DNA of 64,000 bases, taken from Roseiarcus sp963730555 (GTDB lineage: Bacteria; Pseudomonadota; Alphaproteobacteria; Rhizobiales; Beijerinckiaceae). Numbering within the stretch: the first letter of the stretch is position 1; each line of letters starts with the position of its first letter. Below, piece after piece: positions 36,686 through 45,540 of this stretch. The stretch is from NCBI GenBank assembly GCA_963730555.1, contig CAVSSS010000008.1, positions 310,001-374,000 of the forward strand, read 5' to 3'. The translations under genes and the position numbers were made by a program. The notes under the pieces were generated by a model. It searched no databases, was not told where the DNA came from, and saw only the letters and a program-made list of their open reading frames with translations.

Positions 36686-37101
36686 TCGTGTTCTCGACCG
36701 GACGGAGCGGACGAGGGAAGACCGGGGCCGCCGGCGAAGCGCGCCCCATCAGCGGTTGGTCGAAAGCAAAGACGACCCTGGACAAAATAGCGCTTCAGAA
36801 GCTGCAGGCGTTGGCCGAGGAGCGCCGCGAAGAGCTCCCGGCAGAATTTCCCGAATGGCATCTTCACGATCTAAGGCGTACCTGCGCAACGAATCTGGCG
36901 CGTCTTGGCGTCGACCGCGTCGTCATCTCTGAGATTTTGAACCACGCCAAGAGCGAGGTGACCGCGATTTACGACAGGCACCGCTATCACGCGGAGATGC
37001 GGCGAGCCTTGGACGCTTGGGGCCAGCGGCTGCAGGCGATTGTCGCCGGGAAAGAGGACAGCGGGAACGTCGTAACGTTTGCAACCGCGACGGCGCTTTA
37101 A
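36685..37101 (+). pseudogene. C-terminal fragment of a second tyrosine integrase
   Basis: Begins abruptly (AFVFSTGRSG) and contains PISGWSKAKTTLDK, then EWHLHDLRRTCATNLARLGV with the HxxR box, ILNHAKSEVTAIYDRHRYHA with the catalytic tyrosine, and a closing helix. The N-terminal arm and core-binding domains and the first catalytic Arg are missing. This is a relic of an older element unrelated to the active integrase at the left end, so the island is a composite. Confidence 0.82.
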
Positions 37102-37459
37102 TTGGGCACAGGGGGCGGCTCCCCGCTCCAAGACGGGCGGTTAAGCGTCGGACGCGCCCGGATTTCGGTTTCACTCCCGGGGGCGGTACCAGCTCAACCG
37201 ACCAATTCGCGTCAGGCCCGCTGCACGCCGTACGGTGATGCCCGGCCACGAGGTAGACGGGCGCGGGCTTGACTCCACGGCACCGTTTACAGCGCAGACG
37301 ACGGAGAAGGTTTTCAAAGGTCATATCGCCCTTGCGCTCCATCAGCAGCCGCACGGGATAGCCGACCGAGCCGCCGCAGCAATGCGGGCAATGCAACTCG
37401 ATCACACACTGTGGCCAGTCCGATAGCCGGTGCGTCCTGCGAAAGAGGGGAGGGTGCAT
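36923..37459 (-). CDS. zinc-ribbon-like hypothetical protein, 3' part uncertain
   Basis: The first ~90 residues (SDWPQCVIELHCPHCCGG, FENLLRRLRCKRCRG, PVYLVAG, WSVELVPPP) form a two-knuckle zinc ribbon (CPHC...CKRC), as in small hypothetical proteins of Hyphomicrobiales. After VPPP the frame runs on, antisense through the integrase fragment, as low-complexity Arg/Ser sequence, so the genuine C-terminus is probably near 37190 and its stop has been lost. The function is unknown. Confidence 0.5.
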   Translation of the reverse strand: MHPPLFRRTHRLSDWPQCVIELHCPHCCGGSVGYPVRLLMERKGDMTFENLLRRLRCKRCRGVKPAPVYLVAGHHRTACSGPDANWSVELVPPPGVKPKSGRVRRLTARLGAGSRPLCPIKAPSRLQTLRRSRCPLSRRQSPAAAGPKRPRLAASPRDSGACRKSRSPRSWRGSKSQR

Positions 37460-38005
37460 CCCTCATTTTTGAATAGGAACAGAAACAGAACAAGAGCGAA
37501 ATTTATCGCCGCTCGGGAGAACGCCAGGGCCGTGCAGCGTCGCATCGGCCGGGATAGTGCCAGGAAGCGCCGGGGGGCCGCTTAAGGGCGATCTTGGCGG
37601 TTAACCGGCGAACCTGTTAGCCCAACTTCCCAAACGGGAGGCGTCAGCGCGCTCGGCGACCGGTTCCTTTAATTCGATCCGCCACAAGCACGCATCGGTC
37701 TTAGCTCCGATCCGTAGACCGACAAGATGCAATGCGTGGCGCGCGGCGGCTAGCGTCGGGAAAGAGTGCGCAATCGACGTGGACGCGCTGCAAGGATGCG
37801 AGCGGAACGTGTTGGAGACCCGTCGTACTCAAGAAACATGGGGTGGGCGGTCATCAGTAGGAAACGACTAGCAAGCAGACCCACCCGGTTTTCGCCGTCC
37901 CCGACGGACCGGGTACCGGTTGGCGGCCCTTCCTTCCCCACAGGGGGAGGGCCGCACTTTTGAAAACACAAAAACCCGGGGACTAAACATGATCGGCTAT
38001 GACCA
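37460..38005. other. gene-free interval inside the island
   Basis: No supported coding sequence in ~545 bp. It contains a hairpin resembling a terminator at 37923-37961 and the probable promoter of the LuxR-type gene at 38006. Confidence 0.45.
37923..37961 (+). terminator. hairpin with short T-run
   Basis: GCGGCCCT and AGGGCCGC pair (inner TCC/GG extension), followed by AC and TTTT. The T-run is short, so it is a moderate intrinsic-terminator candidate just upstream of the LuxR-type gene. Confidence 0.5.
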
Positions 38006-38269
38006 ATGGAACGTGGAACACTCTCGCCCCGCCAATTGGAAATCCTTACGTGGGCCGCCAAAGGCAAAACCTATTGGGAGACGGGGCGCATCCTCGGCAT
38101 CACGCACGCCTCCATCCACACCCACATAGACAAGCTTAAGTCGAAGATGAACGCGGTCAATATCGCTCACGCCGTCGCGCTCGGTTACGAGTTGGGACTC
38201 ATCGATCTGCACACGGCGGAGCCGCGGGTCATGATGGCGGCCACGCTGTCGCCGGCGCCCATCCACTGA
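38006..38269 (+). CDS. LuxR-type single-domain HTH regulator
   Basis: 87 residues. LSPRQLEILTWAAKGKTYWE, GRILGITHASIHTHIDKLKS and KMNAVNIAHAVALGYELGL match the GerE/LuxR DNA-binding domain with its conserved KG/T and V-x-x-H-x-x-x-x-x-K-pattern helices. There is no N-terminal signal-binding domain, only four residues before the HTH, so it is either a solo HTH regulator or the end of a truncated autoinducer-receptor gene. Small AHL-type LuxR fragments of this sort are frequent in rhizobial islands. Confidence 0.75.
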   Translation: MERGTLSPRQLEILTWAAKGKTYWETGRILGITHASIHTHIDKLKSKMNAVNIAHAVALGYELGLIDLHTAEPRVMMAATLSPAPIH

Positions 38270-38588
38270 CATAAATTTGCTGCTGGCGAAGACGCCTCTC
38301 GCGCGCACCCGCCCGATGCGCTGGGGAAATACTGCCCCGGCCAGCGTCGAGACACGGCCTCGCGCGGCCGGGTTAAGATGCATGGGCGCTGAGCCTGAGG
38401 CTCGAAACCCCTTAGACCCCACGCGGCTCTAACAGATCGGGGGGCAAGCGCTAGGCTCCCAGCCGCAGCAGTTTGGCTTAGTTTGCAACACGACCGCTCG
38501 CTGGCGCCACCACGGCCTCCTCCCCAATTACTCGATGTGCCGCCGCGTTCGACGGCAACCAAACCGGCGAGAACGAGGGCCAACCCCA

Positions 38589-38945
38589 ATGTCAATCAGA
38601 GCCGCCCGACGCATCGAGATCGAGCGCGCCATTGTTGAAAGGCTCGTCAGCGATGCGCTTTTCTTCCACGGCTACACCGTCAGCCACAGCGACGGCGAGG
38701 CTCTAATCGTCGAGCGCTCCCGCGACATCGGACCGATCATGGCGCAGCTTCATTCCCACGCCGAGGAGAGTCTGACGTTCCACGATGCGGACGGCCACCG
38801 CGTCGGCGCTGTTAGCCTCGCTTACGGAAACGATGGCTACGGCGTGCTCGCCGGCCACACGGTCAATGACCAGATGGCCGACCTTGTCGCCGGCGCGGGG
38901 AGGCTGGCCGAATCGCTTAAGGCGGAGGCGCAGCCCGTACCTTAG
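38589..38945 (+). CDS. hypothetical protein
   Basis: 118 residues from ATG 38589 (MSIRAARRIEIERAIVERLV); the frame is open from 38535, but the upstream codons are Arg-rich and unlike a start. Soluble alpha/beta pattern: a helix, then a beta region (YTVSHSDGEALIVERSRDIG), then VGAVSLAYGNDGYGVLAGHT. No motif recognised. Genes of this type sit in rhizobial islands near LuxR-like genes. Confidence 0.6.
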   Translation: MSIRAARRIEIERAIVERLVSDALFFHGYTVSHSDGEALIVERSRDIGPIMAQLHSHAEESLTFHDADGHRVGAVSLAYGNDGYGVLAGHTVNDQMADLVAGAGRLAESLKAEAQPVP

Positions 38946-39010
38946 GACGGGCTACTCTCAGCGGTAGCCGCACGTTCGGCGCGTCGCTTTGCGAGACGCT
39001 GCCGCCTCTG

Positions 39011-39286
39011 TCACTTCTCGATCGAGGACGCGATCGATCCCGCGCTGTCCGCCATATGCTGTGATCGCGCGCCAAACTGAGCGGATACGGAGACGATCCC
39101 AAACGCCAGCATCCATACCATCACGATCGTCGCGAAAGCGATCGTCAACGGGCGGGCGTTCCGGTCGTCGATCATGCGATCATCATACAGGCCGTTGCTT
39201 CCTAGATTTCGCAGCATCGCCGCATCTCCGTGACCGCCGCCGTTTCTCTTTATGCGCCGGTCCATCTCACCGACATATTGGACCAT
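39011..39286 (-). CDS. hypothetical single-TM protein
   Basis: 91 residues with a charged N-terminus (MDRRIKRNGGGH) and one transmembrane helix near 48-70 (LTIAFATIVMVWMLAFGIVS). The ATG at 39286 or 39262 could be used. No family recognised; position gives no further clue. Confidence 0.4.
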   Translation of the reverse strand: MVQYVGEMDRRIKRNGGGHGDAAMLRNLGSNGLYDDRMIDDRNARPLTIAFATIVMVWMLAFGIVSVSAQFGARSQHMADSAGSIASSIEK

Positions 39287-39509
39287 ACCGCATCATGAGA
39301 GGATGTGACGCAGATCACACTGCGAGAGCGGTGAGCCGCATCGTTCGGGCGCGCGGCGCCTCTCCACGCCAGCCTTGATAGTTCTGGCCGAGGGTGATTA
39401 GGCGCCGCTCGGCGCTTTCGTCGCGAGCTTGCAAAGCTGTGGCTCGATCCATGTGGGCAATGGCGTCAGCCGGCTTGACCAGACGAGAACAAAATAGGAA
39501 CATGGGGCG

Positions 39510-39806
39510 ATGGACGACCGCGATCGCCTCGCCTTCTATCCCTTCGTGGTCGTCAGGATCGCCTGCAGGGTCTGCGCGCGCAATGGGGCTTACCGATTGG
39601 CGCGACTGGCAGCCAAATTCGGGCCAGAGATCAGTCTCCGCGACCTCCTTGATCGGTTTTCCTATGACTGCCTGTGGCGAGCGGAGGCGCGCGGCAAGCG
39701 AGGCGTTTCAGCCTGCGGCGTCTACCTGCCAGATCTTGAGCAGCCCCGGCCGCCCGACTTGCCGCCCAGGCTCGTGCGGCTGCGTGTCGTGGCCAGCAAC
39801 GATTGA
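39510..39806 (+). CDS. small cysteine-containing hypothetical protein
   Basis: 98 residues from ATG 39510. Cys residues in RIACRVCARNGAYRLARLAA, FSYDCLWRAE and GVSACGVYLPDL could hold a metal. Proteins of this pattern are common, uncharacterised and often encoded near SRAP/YedK genes in Hyphomicrobiales, as here. The function is unknown. Confidence 0.6.
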   Translation: MDDRDRLAFYPFVVVRIACRVCARNGAYRLARLAAKFGPEISLRDLLDRFSYDCLWRAEARGKRGVSACGVYLPDLEQPRPPDLPPRLVRLRVVASND

Positions 39807-39841
39807 CGGCTGGCGCACAATCGAAGTTAGGGACGCCCCAC

Positions 39842-40190
39842 ATGTGCAACCAAAGGCCAGGCCGCCATCCGCGCCCTGTTCCGCACTGCCCACGACAGGA
39901 CCGGCAACCTCCCGGCGTTCCCCGGCATTTTCCCCGACCAGCTTGCGCCGATCGTGCGCAACAGCGCGGATGGTGAGCGCGAACTGGTCATGGCGCGCTG
40001 GGGCATGCCCGGACCGCCGCAGTTTGGCGGCCAGCTGGTCACCAATGTCCGCAATGTCTCAAGTCCGCACTGGCGGCTGGCTTTCGGCGAGGAACCGCTG
40101 CCTCGTGCCAGCGACATCGTTCTGTGGGGACCGGGCGCCTATGCATCCGATGGCCGGCCTGATAAGACGCTGATTGACGTAAAATCCCGC
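39842..40190 (+). pseudogene. SRAP (YedK/HMCES-like) gene, frameshifted and truncated
   Basis: Begins ATG TGC (Met-Cys, the Cys2 that crosslinks abasic DNA in SRAP proteins): MCNQRPG, then after a frame change QAAIRALFRTAH and FPGIFPDQLAPIVRNSADGE, ELVMARWGMPGPP, NVRNVSSPHWR, and after another change RNRCLVPATSFC. The active-site Glu/His region expected after SFCEY is gone. SRAP enzymes shield abasic sites in single-stranded DNA. At least two indels plus a C-terminal deletion make this a probable pseudogene, though sequencing indels may account for part of it. Confidence 0.72.
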
Positions 40191-40381
40191 TCGGCCATGC
40201 CGTCGATTGGGCGAAGCTTGTGCCGAAGCCGCTGCCGCCAGCCCGAGACGGCAAGCAGGCGCGGCGCCAGCCAAATCGGCCGACCGGAACGATCGTCCCC
40301 GTCGGCTTCGAAATGCGCGCCTAGATGCTGGTCTGTGCGATTTCGATCATAACTTGGGGGTCAAACAAAGTGGGGTGTGGC

Positions 40382-41071
40382 GTGCGATGGGCGCTCGTTG
40401 TTGGCGTGGCGGTGGTCGCGATGGCGGCGGGGAGCGGCGTGCGCGGGGACGTCCGTCCCATCAATCTGGACGGGTGCTCCGGAAGCTGCGTTCCGGTCAC
40501 GATCGGTGAAAAGGCCGTCGCTGAGGACGACGCCGCGGCCAGCATCACCCTGTCCCGGTTCGGCGGCGACGCGGACGATCCCAATTCCGCTCTAATCTTC
40601 GACAGGAAGGCCGTGCCAGCGGCCCTAGCCGACGGGTTGCCGTCGGCGCTCGCCTCTGCGAGCGCTGAGGCCCCCGGAGCGCGCGGCGTTTCGCCTTATG
40701 ACTTTTTCGCGGACGTCATCGACGTTCCGCACTCCGCCGACGCGCGGGCATTCACGGCGGTCTCCTTTTTCCTCTTCACCCCCTCGCTCACCAGCCAGCT
40801 CCTGTGGGCCAGCAACGACTTTTTTGGGCCGCCGTCCGGCGATATAGCCTCCCGTCGTGGCGTGCCCCTCTCCGCTGACGCTGACGCGCTATTCGGCGGA
40901 CGGACGATGCAAACGCGGGTAACGCCAACGCTAAGCCCTTCGCCGCTATCGGGGCCGCCTTCTTCGGACGCGCTATCGGGGCCGCCTTCTTTGGACGCGT
41001 CCGAGCGCTTCGGGCGAGTTGGGGACGAGTTGGGTTGTTTGTTGAAACAACCTCTTTCAGGTCCTTGCTGA
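40382..41071 (+). CDS. putative secreted hypothetical protein
   Basis: 229 residues if started at GTG 40382, which gives a clean signal peptide (RWALVVGVAVVAMAAGSGVRG); a longer start at 40325 is possible. No known domain; the body is Ala/Asp/Ser-rich (EDDAAASITLSRFGGDADDP). Near the C-terminus a 27-bp tandem duplication encodes ALSGPPS twice. The function is unknown. Confidence 0.45.
   Translation: MRWALVVGVAVVAMAAGSGVRGDVRPINLDGCSGSCVPVTIGEKAVAEDDAAASITLSRFGGDADDPNSALIFDRKAVPAALADGLPSALASASAEAPGARGVSPYDFFADVIDVPHSADARAFTAVSFFLFTPSLTSQLLWASNDFFGPPSGDIASRRGVPLSADADALFGGRTMQTRVTPTLSPSPLSGPPSSDALSGPPSLDASERFGRVGDELGCLLKQPLSGPC
40944..40997 (+). repeat. 27-bp tandem direct repeat, two units
   Basis: CGCTATCGGGGCCGCCTTCT starts at 40944 and again at 40971; the two 27-bp units differ at one base (TTCGG/TTTGG). 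Being a multiple of three, it keeps the surrounding frame. Confidence 0.85.
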
Positions 41072-41093
41072 TAGCACTCTTTACCCCCGCCGG

Positions 41094-41690
41094 CTAGATC
41101 AAAGGCCAGCCGTCGCGGGAGGGACCTTCTCCGTCCAAAACAGGCCAGTCCCCGGCAGCCCCACCGTCGCCCGCCGGCCGCGCGGGCCTCGGTGGAGGCC
41201 GCGGTCGCAAACCTCGACGTTGGCGAGGCGAGGCACACGCGTGCCATGCGGCCGCCTCCTCTACGAAACCCACCACTATCCCAAGAGCGCAAACGGTAAG
41301 GCAATAGTGGGCCGCCATCCTTCGGGTTCGGGTTCTCGCCGGTCCATGTGTTTGCGCCGCGGCCAGGTTCAGGACCGTCCGGCCCCTCGATGCGGGCGAC
41401 GTAACGACAGAAGTGACCTGCTCGGTGCGCAGCTGCTCGACCGCAGCCATCATCGTTGCGGCCGACCCGCGCGCACTCTTCGGCCTGACCCCTGTGCGGA
41501 CGTTGATCGCGGCGATCGAATGGCGCGGATCGACGTATTGTGGACATTGCGGGCCGTGACCCTCGACGTCGCAGTGGGGGGAAAGCGCGCCTACGGCGGT
41601 CGCCTCGGGAAGGACCGGAGTCCGCGCCATAGCCGCCATTTCCATTGCGAACGCCAAGTACGCTGCACCGCCCCAAGCAGGCGTCGGCAA
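41094..41690 (-). CDS. hypothetical protein, weakly supported
   Basis: 198-residue open frame. The first third could be a secreted protein (AAYLAFAMEMAAMARTPVLP, then CDVEGHGPQCPQYVDPRHS). A hydrophobic helix occurs later (YCLTVCALGIVVGFVEEAAA), followed by an Arg/Pro-rich tail. I do not recognise a family, and in GC-rich DNA such a frame may be fortuitous. Confidence 0.3.
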   Translation of the reverse strand: MPTPAWGGAAYLAFAMEMAAMARTPVLPEATAVGALSPHCDVEGHGPQCPQYVDPRHSIAAINVRTGVRPKSARGSAATMMAAVEQLRTEQVTSVVTSPASRGRTVLNLAAAQTHGPARTRTRRMAAHYCLTVCALGIVVGFVEEAAAWHACASPRQRRGLRPRPPPRPARPAGDGGAAGDWPVLDGEGPSRDGWPLI

Positions 41691-41907
41691 AGCGTCACGG
41701 ACGACGAATGGCGGTCACTCGTCGGTCCTGAGGCCCGCGGCGAGCGCCAACGACGCCTGACGGCCAGGCGTGACCGTTAAGTCCAAATGAACCAGTTCAA
41801 CCCGCTTGCCGGCTCTCCGCCGCCGGCGCAGACGCAGTGAGAGGGCCGGCGCTCCGACGGCTAAGTCGCGCTGAGCGCCTATCGATTCCTCTCCGGGTGA
41901 GGAGCGC

Positions 41908-42474
41908 TTATGGGGTAGACCTCTTCATTTGCTCGCCGCCGCCCGCGGGTCGCGTATCGGATTCGGCAAGCGGGCTTGGCGCATATTTAAAGTCCGGCGC
42001 GGCCTTCAGCTCCGCCAGGGTTACGTTGAGGATCGCCTCGTCAGGATAGCCCTGACTTGCCTCGGTGGCGGCCGGATCCGTTTCCTTCATCGGCGGCGGC
42101 TGTTGCGCGCCGCTTGACCCAGGAGCAGCGGGGTTGGCCAGCGGCTGATCGGTCGCCGGCATCTTCCGGGGTTCCGTGCGCCATTGCACCGCCGAGAACG
42201 GCACAGCGACATCCTTTTTTCCGAACCCGAGGAATCCGCCGACGCCGATGACGATGGTTTGGGCCGCGCCGGTACGGTCCATCAGCAAGTCGTCGATCCT
42301 TCCAATCTGCTTGTCGTCCGGACCGTAAACGCCGACACCCACCAATTTCGGCGCGCGCCACTGCGTTTTTTCCTGCGCCGTCACAAAGTTGACGCCTGAT
42401 GGCGCCTGGGCTTGGGTCGGCTGGTCCTTCGGAACCGGGGGATTGTCTGCGCTGTACGCGCTGGACCCGATCAC
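41908..42474 (-). CDS. PRC-barrel domain protein, N-terminus incomplete
   Basis: 188 residues from a GTG at 42474. The PRC-barrel core is KLVGVGVYGPDDKQIGRIDD, then DRTGAAQTIVIGVGGFLGFG and KKDVAVPFSAVQW. The visible start IGSSAYSADNPPVP looks like the end of a signal peptide whose hydrophobic core is missing, with an in-frame TAG 13 codons upstream. Either an indel separates the leader or the gene was cut. A second conserved segment DEAILNVTLAELKAAPDFKY closes the protein. Such periplasmic PRC proteins are abundant in rhizobia; the role is unclear. Confidence 0.65.
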   Translation of the reverse strand: MIGSSAYSADNPPVPKDQPTQAQAPSGVNFVTAQEKTQWRAPKLVGVGVYGPDDKQIGRIDDLLMDRTGAAQTIVIGVGGFLGFGKKDVAVPFSAVQWRTEPRKMPATDQPLANPAAPGSSGAQQPPPMKETDPAATEASQGYPDEAILNVTLAELKAAPDFKYAPSPLAESDTRPAGGGEQMKRSTP

Positions 42475-42872
42475 CGCGGTAGTGAAAGGCTGCTCGTTCG
42501 GCGCTCGCTAGAGCGCCCAAACGATAACCGTCGGCTGGTGGAAAAGTTCCATTATCGATTGCGCCGCTGGGAGCAATAAGAGTCAAAACCGCCGCCGCCG
42601 AGGGCTTCATGCAGAGTCGCCAGATTACAGTCGACGGCGCCGACGTGACAGTCTTTTGGCCGCTAAGTCATGTTGAAGGGCAATCAGCACGGCGGACGGC
42701 TCGCGTGCAGATCTGCCTTAATGAGGACAGCGACAGCCAGAACTGCCGGAACGCCACTCAGGCTGAGTCTGATAGCTTCGGGATCAAGGCGGTCAACGGG
42801 CGCGCCCTACCGAAGAGCAACTGATACAATCAGCGGCTCTGCCGAGTTGAAAACCGTGAAAACGCTAGAGTT
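42475..42872. other. gene-free interval inside the island
   Basis: About 400 bp. Short open frames on both strands have no family features. Nothing else recognised. Confidence 0.35.
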
Positions 42873-43130
42873 TCATCGCAATCCGCCTTCGCGTTTCAGC
42901 AATATGTCCGCGGTGGGTAACACAGGGGGAACAAAGGAAAGGTGGTGTGTGGCTGTGAGGAAGTAGGCGTTGACGCTCTTTTGATGCTCGGGGTTGTGCT
43001 CTAGCCACTTGCTAAGCATTTTGAACCGGGCCTTGTCCGTCGCCTTTGGATTGGCCACGAGAAGCTCCTTGATCTTTGCGGTGACGGCGCGAAGTGACGG
43101 GCCATCGTCGATCGGTCGCTCGTTTTGCAT
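42873..43130 (-). CDS. small hypothetical protein
   Basis: 85 residues from ATG 43130 (MQNERPIDDGPSLRAVTAKI). Helical: ELLVANPKATDKARFKMLSK, EHQKSVNAYFLTATHHLSFV. The frame is open further upstream, but the residues there are unlike a protein start. No family recognised. Confidence 0.5.
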   Translation of the reverse strand: MQNERPIDDGPSLRAVTAKIKELLVANPKATDKARFKMLSKWLEHNPEHQKSVNAYFLTATHHLSFVPPVLPTADILLKREGGLR

Positions 43131-43497
43131 CAATAGTCCTTCATAGTCCGGATGTCGCTCGCCGGTGAGAGGCCCACAATGCGGGGAATTGAGGGCCTGC
43201 CATTTAGGACCACCGAAACGGCTCGATTGTTGTCCGTGCGTTGTCCGCGAGCTCGATTGGCAAGCCATCCTCAGTAAAACCTGAAGATATGCTGGCCATT
43301 CCACGACTAGCGCATGCGATGACTAGTCACGTGGTCACGCTCGAGGCCGACTGCAACTCGCACGCTCGCCGTTGCCTCGGCGACTCCTGCTTTGTCGGGC
43401 CATTAACCTGCCGCGTTGCGCCACTTGCCTGATGCGCAACCACTTGCACCGTCCGCTATTACTATGTGCTCGCGACGGGCTCGCGTGCGACAAACCA

Positions 43498-43635
43498 ATG
43501 GCGCGACGGAATCAAGTGACCGACGAAATTCGTTTTCCCCACGTTACCGCGCTGCTCACGGCGCACGGCCATAGCGCGGCCATCATGCGCCTTGCCGAGA
43601 TGGAACCGCGGTTGCGACGTAGGAGCAGCCAATGA
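43498..43635 (+). CDS. very small hypothetical protein
   Basis: 45 residues (MARRNQVTDEIRFPHVTALL, then IMRLAEMEPRLRRRSSQ). It overlaps the next ATG in ATGA. Pairs of this kind (a short basic peptide plus a WTIYDRP peptide) recur in rhizobial islands. No function known. Confidence 0.4.
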   Translation: MARRNQVTDEIRFPHVTALLTAHGHSAAIMRLAEMEPRLRRRSSQ

Positions 43636-43793
43636 GCGACGACCCCGTCTCCCACGTTCTGGCGGCCCAAAGCGAAGCCGCTAAGCGTGGCGCACTCGCC
43701 ACCTGGACCATCTACGATCGGCCAGACGAGTATCCTGACGGCTACATCGCGCGCATCCAGGCGGCACGGCAACTCCAACCGACATGGTCCTAA
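43632..43793 (+). CDS. small conserved hypothetical protein
   Basis: 53 residues (MSDDPVSHVLAAQSEAAKRG, then WTIYDRPDEYPDGYIARIQ). It starts in the ATGA overlap with the preceding ORF and stops with TAA at 43791-43793. The WT(I/V)YDxPxDxPDGxIAR pattern recurs in tiny proteins across Hyphomicrobiales. No function known. Confidence 0.5.
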   Translation: MSDDPVSHVLAAQSEAAKRGALATWTIYDRPDEYPDGYIARIQAARQLQPTWS

Positions 43794-43869
43794 CTGGCAA
43801 GCTTGACGGAATCCGGTACGTCCTGACCAAGGCTCGCCGCATCAGGCTCGATCGCAAAGATCCTCGACG

Positions 43870-44190
43870 TTGCGCAGCGAACAGCGGGTATCTGACGTAC
43901 ATCATCACGACCAGACGGATGACCTCTGGCGAGCTGTTGAAATATCGGAACGGGTTGCTCATGGCCCAAACCAGCACGGCCGCAAGCGGGTCCTTTAGCC
44001 TCTCGATATAGCGCTCACGGACGATCGCGCCGCCGATCATGTCGGCGACGATCCGCAAAATATCGAGTTCGGCCGAGTTCCATGCTCGTTCCGTGGTGCA
44101 GTCGTCAAAGCCTATGTGACCCCAAAGCTTGCCATCGACGGCTATCGGGACAAGAAGAATCGCCCGGATCCCCAATTGTTGATTTCCACT
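43870..44190 (-). pseudogene. GAF-domain fragment joined to an IS6-like transposase fragment
   Basis: From 44190 leftward: LGIRAILLVPIAVDGKLWGH, IGFDDCTTERAWNSAELDIL, VADMIGGAIVRERYIERLKD is the C-terminal half of a GAF domain. It then runs into PFRYFNSSPEVIRLVVMMYV-RYPL, the N-terminus of an IS6-family transposase, which is itself cut within 30 residues. Both are remnants. The upstream end of the GAF piece is cut at the sequence TTTCCACTGAGAACTGACCC, repeated with one change ~35 bp further on, probably the end of another insertion sequence. Confidence 0.65.
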
Positions 44191-44304
44191 GAGAACTGAC
44201 CCGGGCGCCACGGGTTTTTCCACCGAGAACTGACCTATGTTCGAACCTCTCTGGACTTGCCTTGGGAAAGTGGAGAGCTCTTCTGAAGGAAAGAGGAGCA
44301 TTTC

Positions 44305-44601
44305 ATGGGCAAGCCGCAGCGACGGTTCGGGAAGGAATTTGAAGCCGAAGCCGTTCGGTTGGTTGAGGTGAGTGGTCGGACGCAAAGGGAGATCGCCATG
44401 GACCTCGGCGTCGGCCTTTCGACGCTGCGACGCTGGCTCGACAAGCGCCGCGAGCACGAGATCGAGGCGCCGCCGCCCGAACGGCAGGAGGACCTGGCGG
44501 CTGAGCTGAAGCGGTTGCGGCGCGAGAATGAGATCTTGCGACAGGAACGCGAGATCCTGAAGAGGGCCGCGACTTTTTTCGCCAAGGAGGGAAGTCGATG
44601 A
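44305..44601 (+). CDS. IS3-family transposase OrfA
   Basis: 98 residues. Helix-turn-helix RQTREIAMDLGVGLSTLRRW-like segment (TQREIAMDLGVGLSTLRRWL), then a leucine-zipper helix (LAAELKRLRRENEILRQERE, ILKRAATFFAKE). OrfA binds the IS ends and regulates transposition. It ends in the ATGA overlap with OrfB. Confidence 0.92.
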   Translation: MGKPQRRFGKEFEAEAVRLVEVSGRTQREIAMDLGVGLSTLRRWLDKRREHEIEAPPPERQEDLAAELKRLRRENEILRQEREILKRAATFFAKEGSR

Positions 44602-45455
44602 GGTTCCGTCTCATCGATGCGGCGAAGAAGGAATTCCCCGTCCAGCGTCTCTGCAAGGTTCTTGGCGTCAGTCAGAGCGGCTATTTTGCCAGGAAGGATC
44701 GACCGGCCTGCCGTCGACAGCATGAGGACATGGTGCTGCTGGCCCATATTCGCTCGGCCTTTGCACTGTCGAACGCAACCTACGGCAGCCCGCGCATGAC
44801 GCGCGAGCTTCGCGATGACGGGATCACCATCGGTCGTCATCGGGTCGCCCGGCTGATGCGAGAGAATGCCCTGAAGGCGCGGCAGAGGCGGCGCTTCAAA
44901 CGAACGACCGACAGCCTGCACGCCTTTCCGGTCGCGCCAAACCTCTTAAATCAAGACTTCAACGCAGCGGGGCCGAACCAGAAATGGGGTGCCGACATCT
45001 CCTATGTCTGGACACGCGAGGGCTGGCTCTACCTTGCCGTCGTCATTGACCTCTTTGCTCGGCGCGTCGTCGGCTGGGCCGCCGGCGACCGGCTCCATAA
45101 GGAACTGGCGTTGTTGGCCCTACGCCGGGCCGTCGCCGTGCGGTGTCCATCCGTCGGGCTCATTCACCACGCGGACCGTGGCAGCCAATACTGCTCCGTC
45201 GAGTACCAGGCTGAGCTGAGAAAGAACGGCATCTCGATCTCGATGTCGGGCAAGGGAAACTGCTTCGACAACGCCATGGTCGAGACGTTCTTCAAGACCC
45301 TCAAGGCCGAACTCGTCTGGCGCACCATCTTCCAGAGCCGGATCGAAGCTGCGATCGCAATCGGCCGTTACATCGACGGCTTCTACAATCCCGTCCGCCG
45401 CCATTCGGCGCTCGACTTCATCAGCCCGCTTCAGTTCGAAGGGCGGGCAGCGTAA
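44598..45455 (+). CDS. IS3-family transposase OrfB
   Basis: 285 residues. The integrase (rve) domain has WGADISYVWTREGWLYLAVV (first Asp), HHADRGSQYCSVEYQAELRK (second Asp) and GNCFDNAMVETFFKTLKAEL (Glu), the complete DDE set, with an HTH_21 segment (YGSPRMTRELRDDGITIGRH) before it. RYIDGFYNPVRRHSALDFIS is typical near the end. Intact, so this IS may be active. Confidence 0.93.
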   Translation: MRFRLIDAAKKEFPVQRLCKVLGVSQSGYFARKDRPACRRQHEDMVLLAHIRSAFALSNATYGSPRMTRELRDDGITIGRHRVARLMRENALKARQRRRFKRTTDSLHAFPVAPNLLNQDFNAAGPNQKWGADISYVWTREGWLYLAVVIDLFARRVVGWAAGDRLHKELALLALRRAVAVRCPSVGLIHHADRGSQYCSVEYQAELRKNGISISMSGKGNCFDNAMVETFFKTLKAELVWRTIFQSRIEAAIAIGRYIDGFYNPVRRHSALDFISPLQFEGRAA

Positions 45456-45540
45456 AATCGAAAACGCTCTCCACAAATGCCGGGCAAGTCCAACGGCATG
45501 CTGGCTGATCGGTTGATCCTTGATGCGCTCGCCGCTCCAA

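Larger units (their letters stand above)
44252..45492 (+). mobile_element. complete IS3-family insertion sequence
   Basis: 1241 bp bounded by imperfect inverted repeats: TGGACTTGCCTTGGGAAAGT at the left and, on the complement of the right end, TGGACTTGCCCGGCATTTGT, both followed by GGAGAGC. It contains orfA and orfB with an ATGA overlap, the usual site of the -1 frameshift that makes OrfAB transposase. No matching 3-4 bp target duplication was seen, which suggests a later recombination at one end. Confidence 0.88.
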
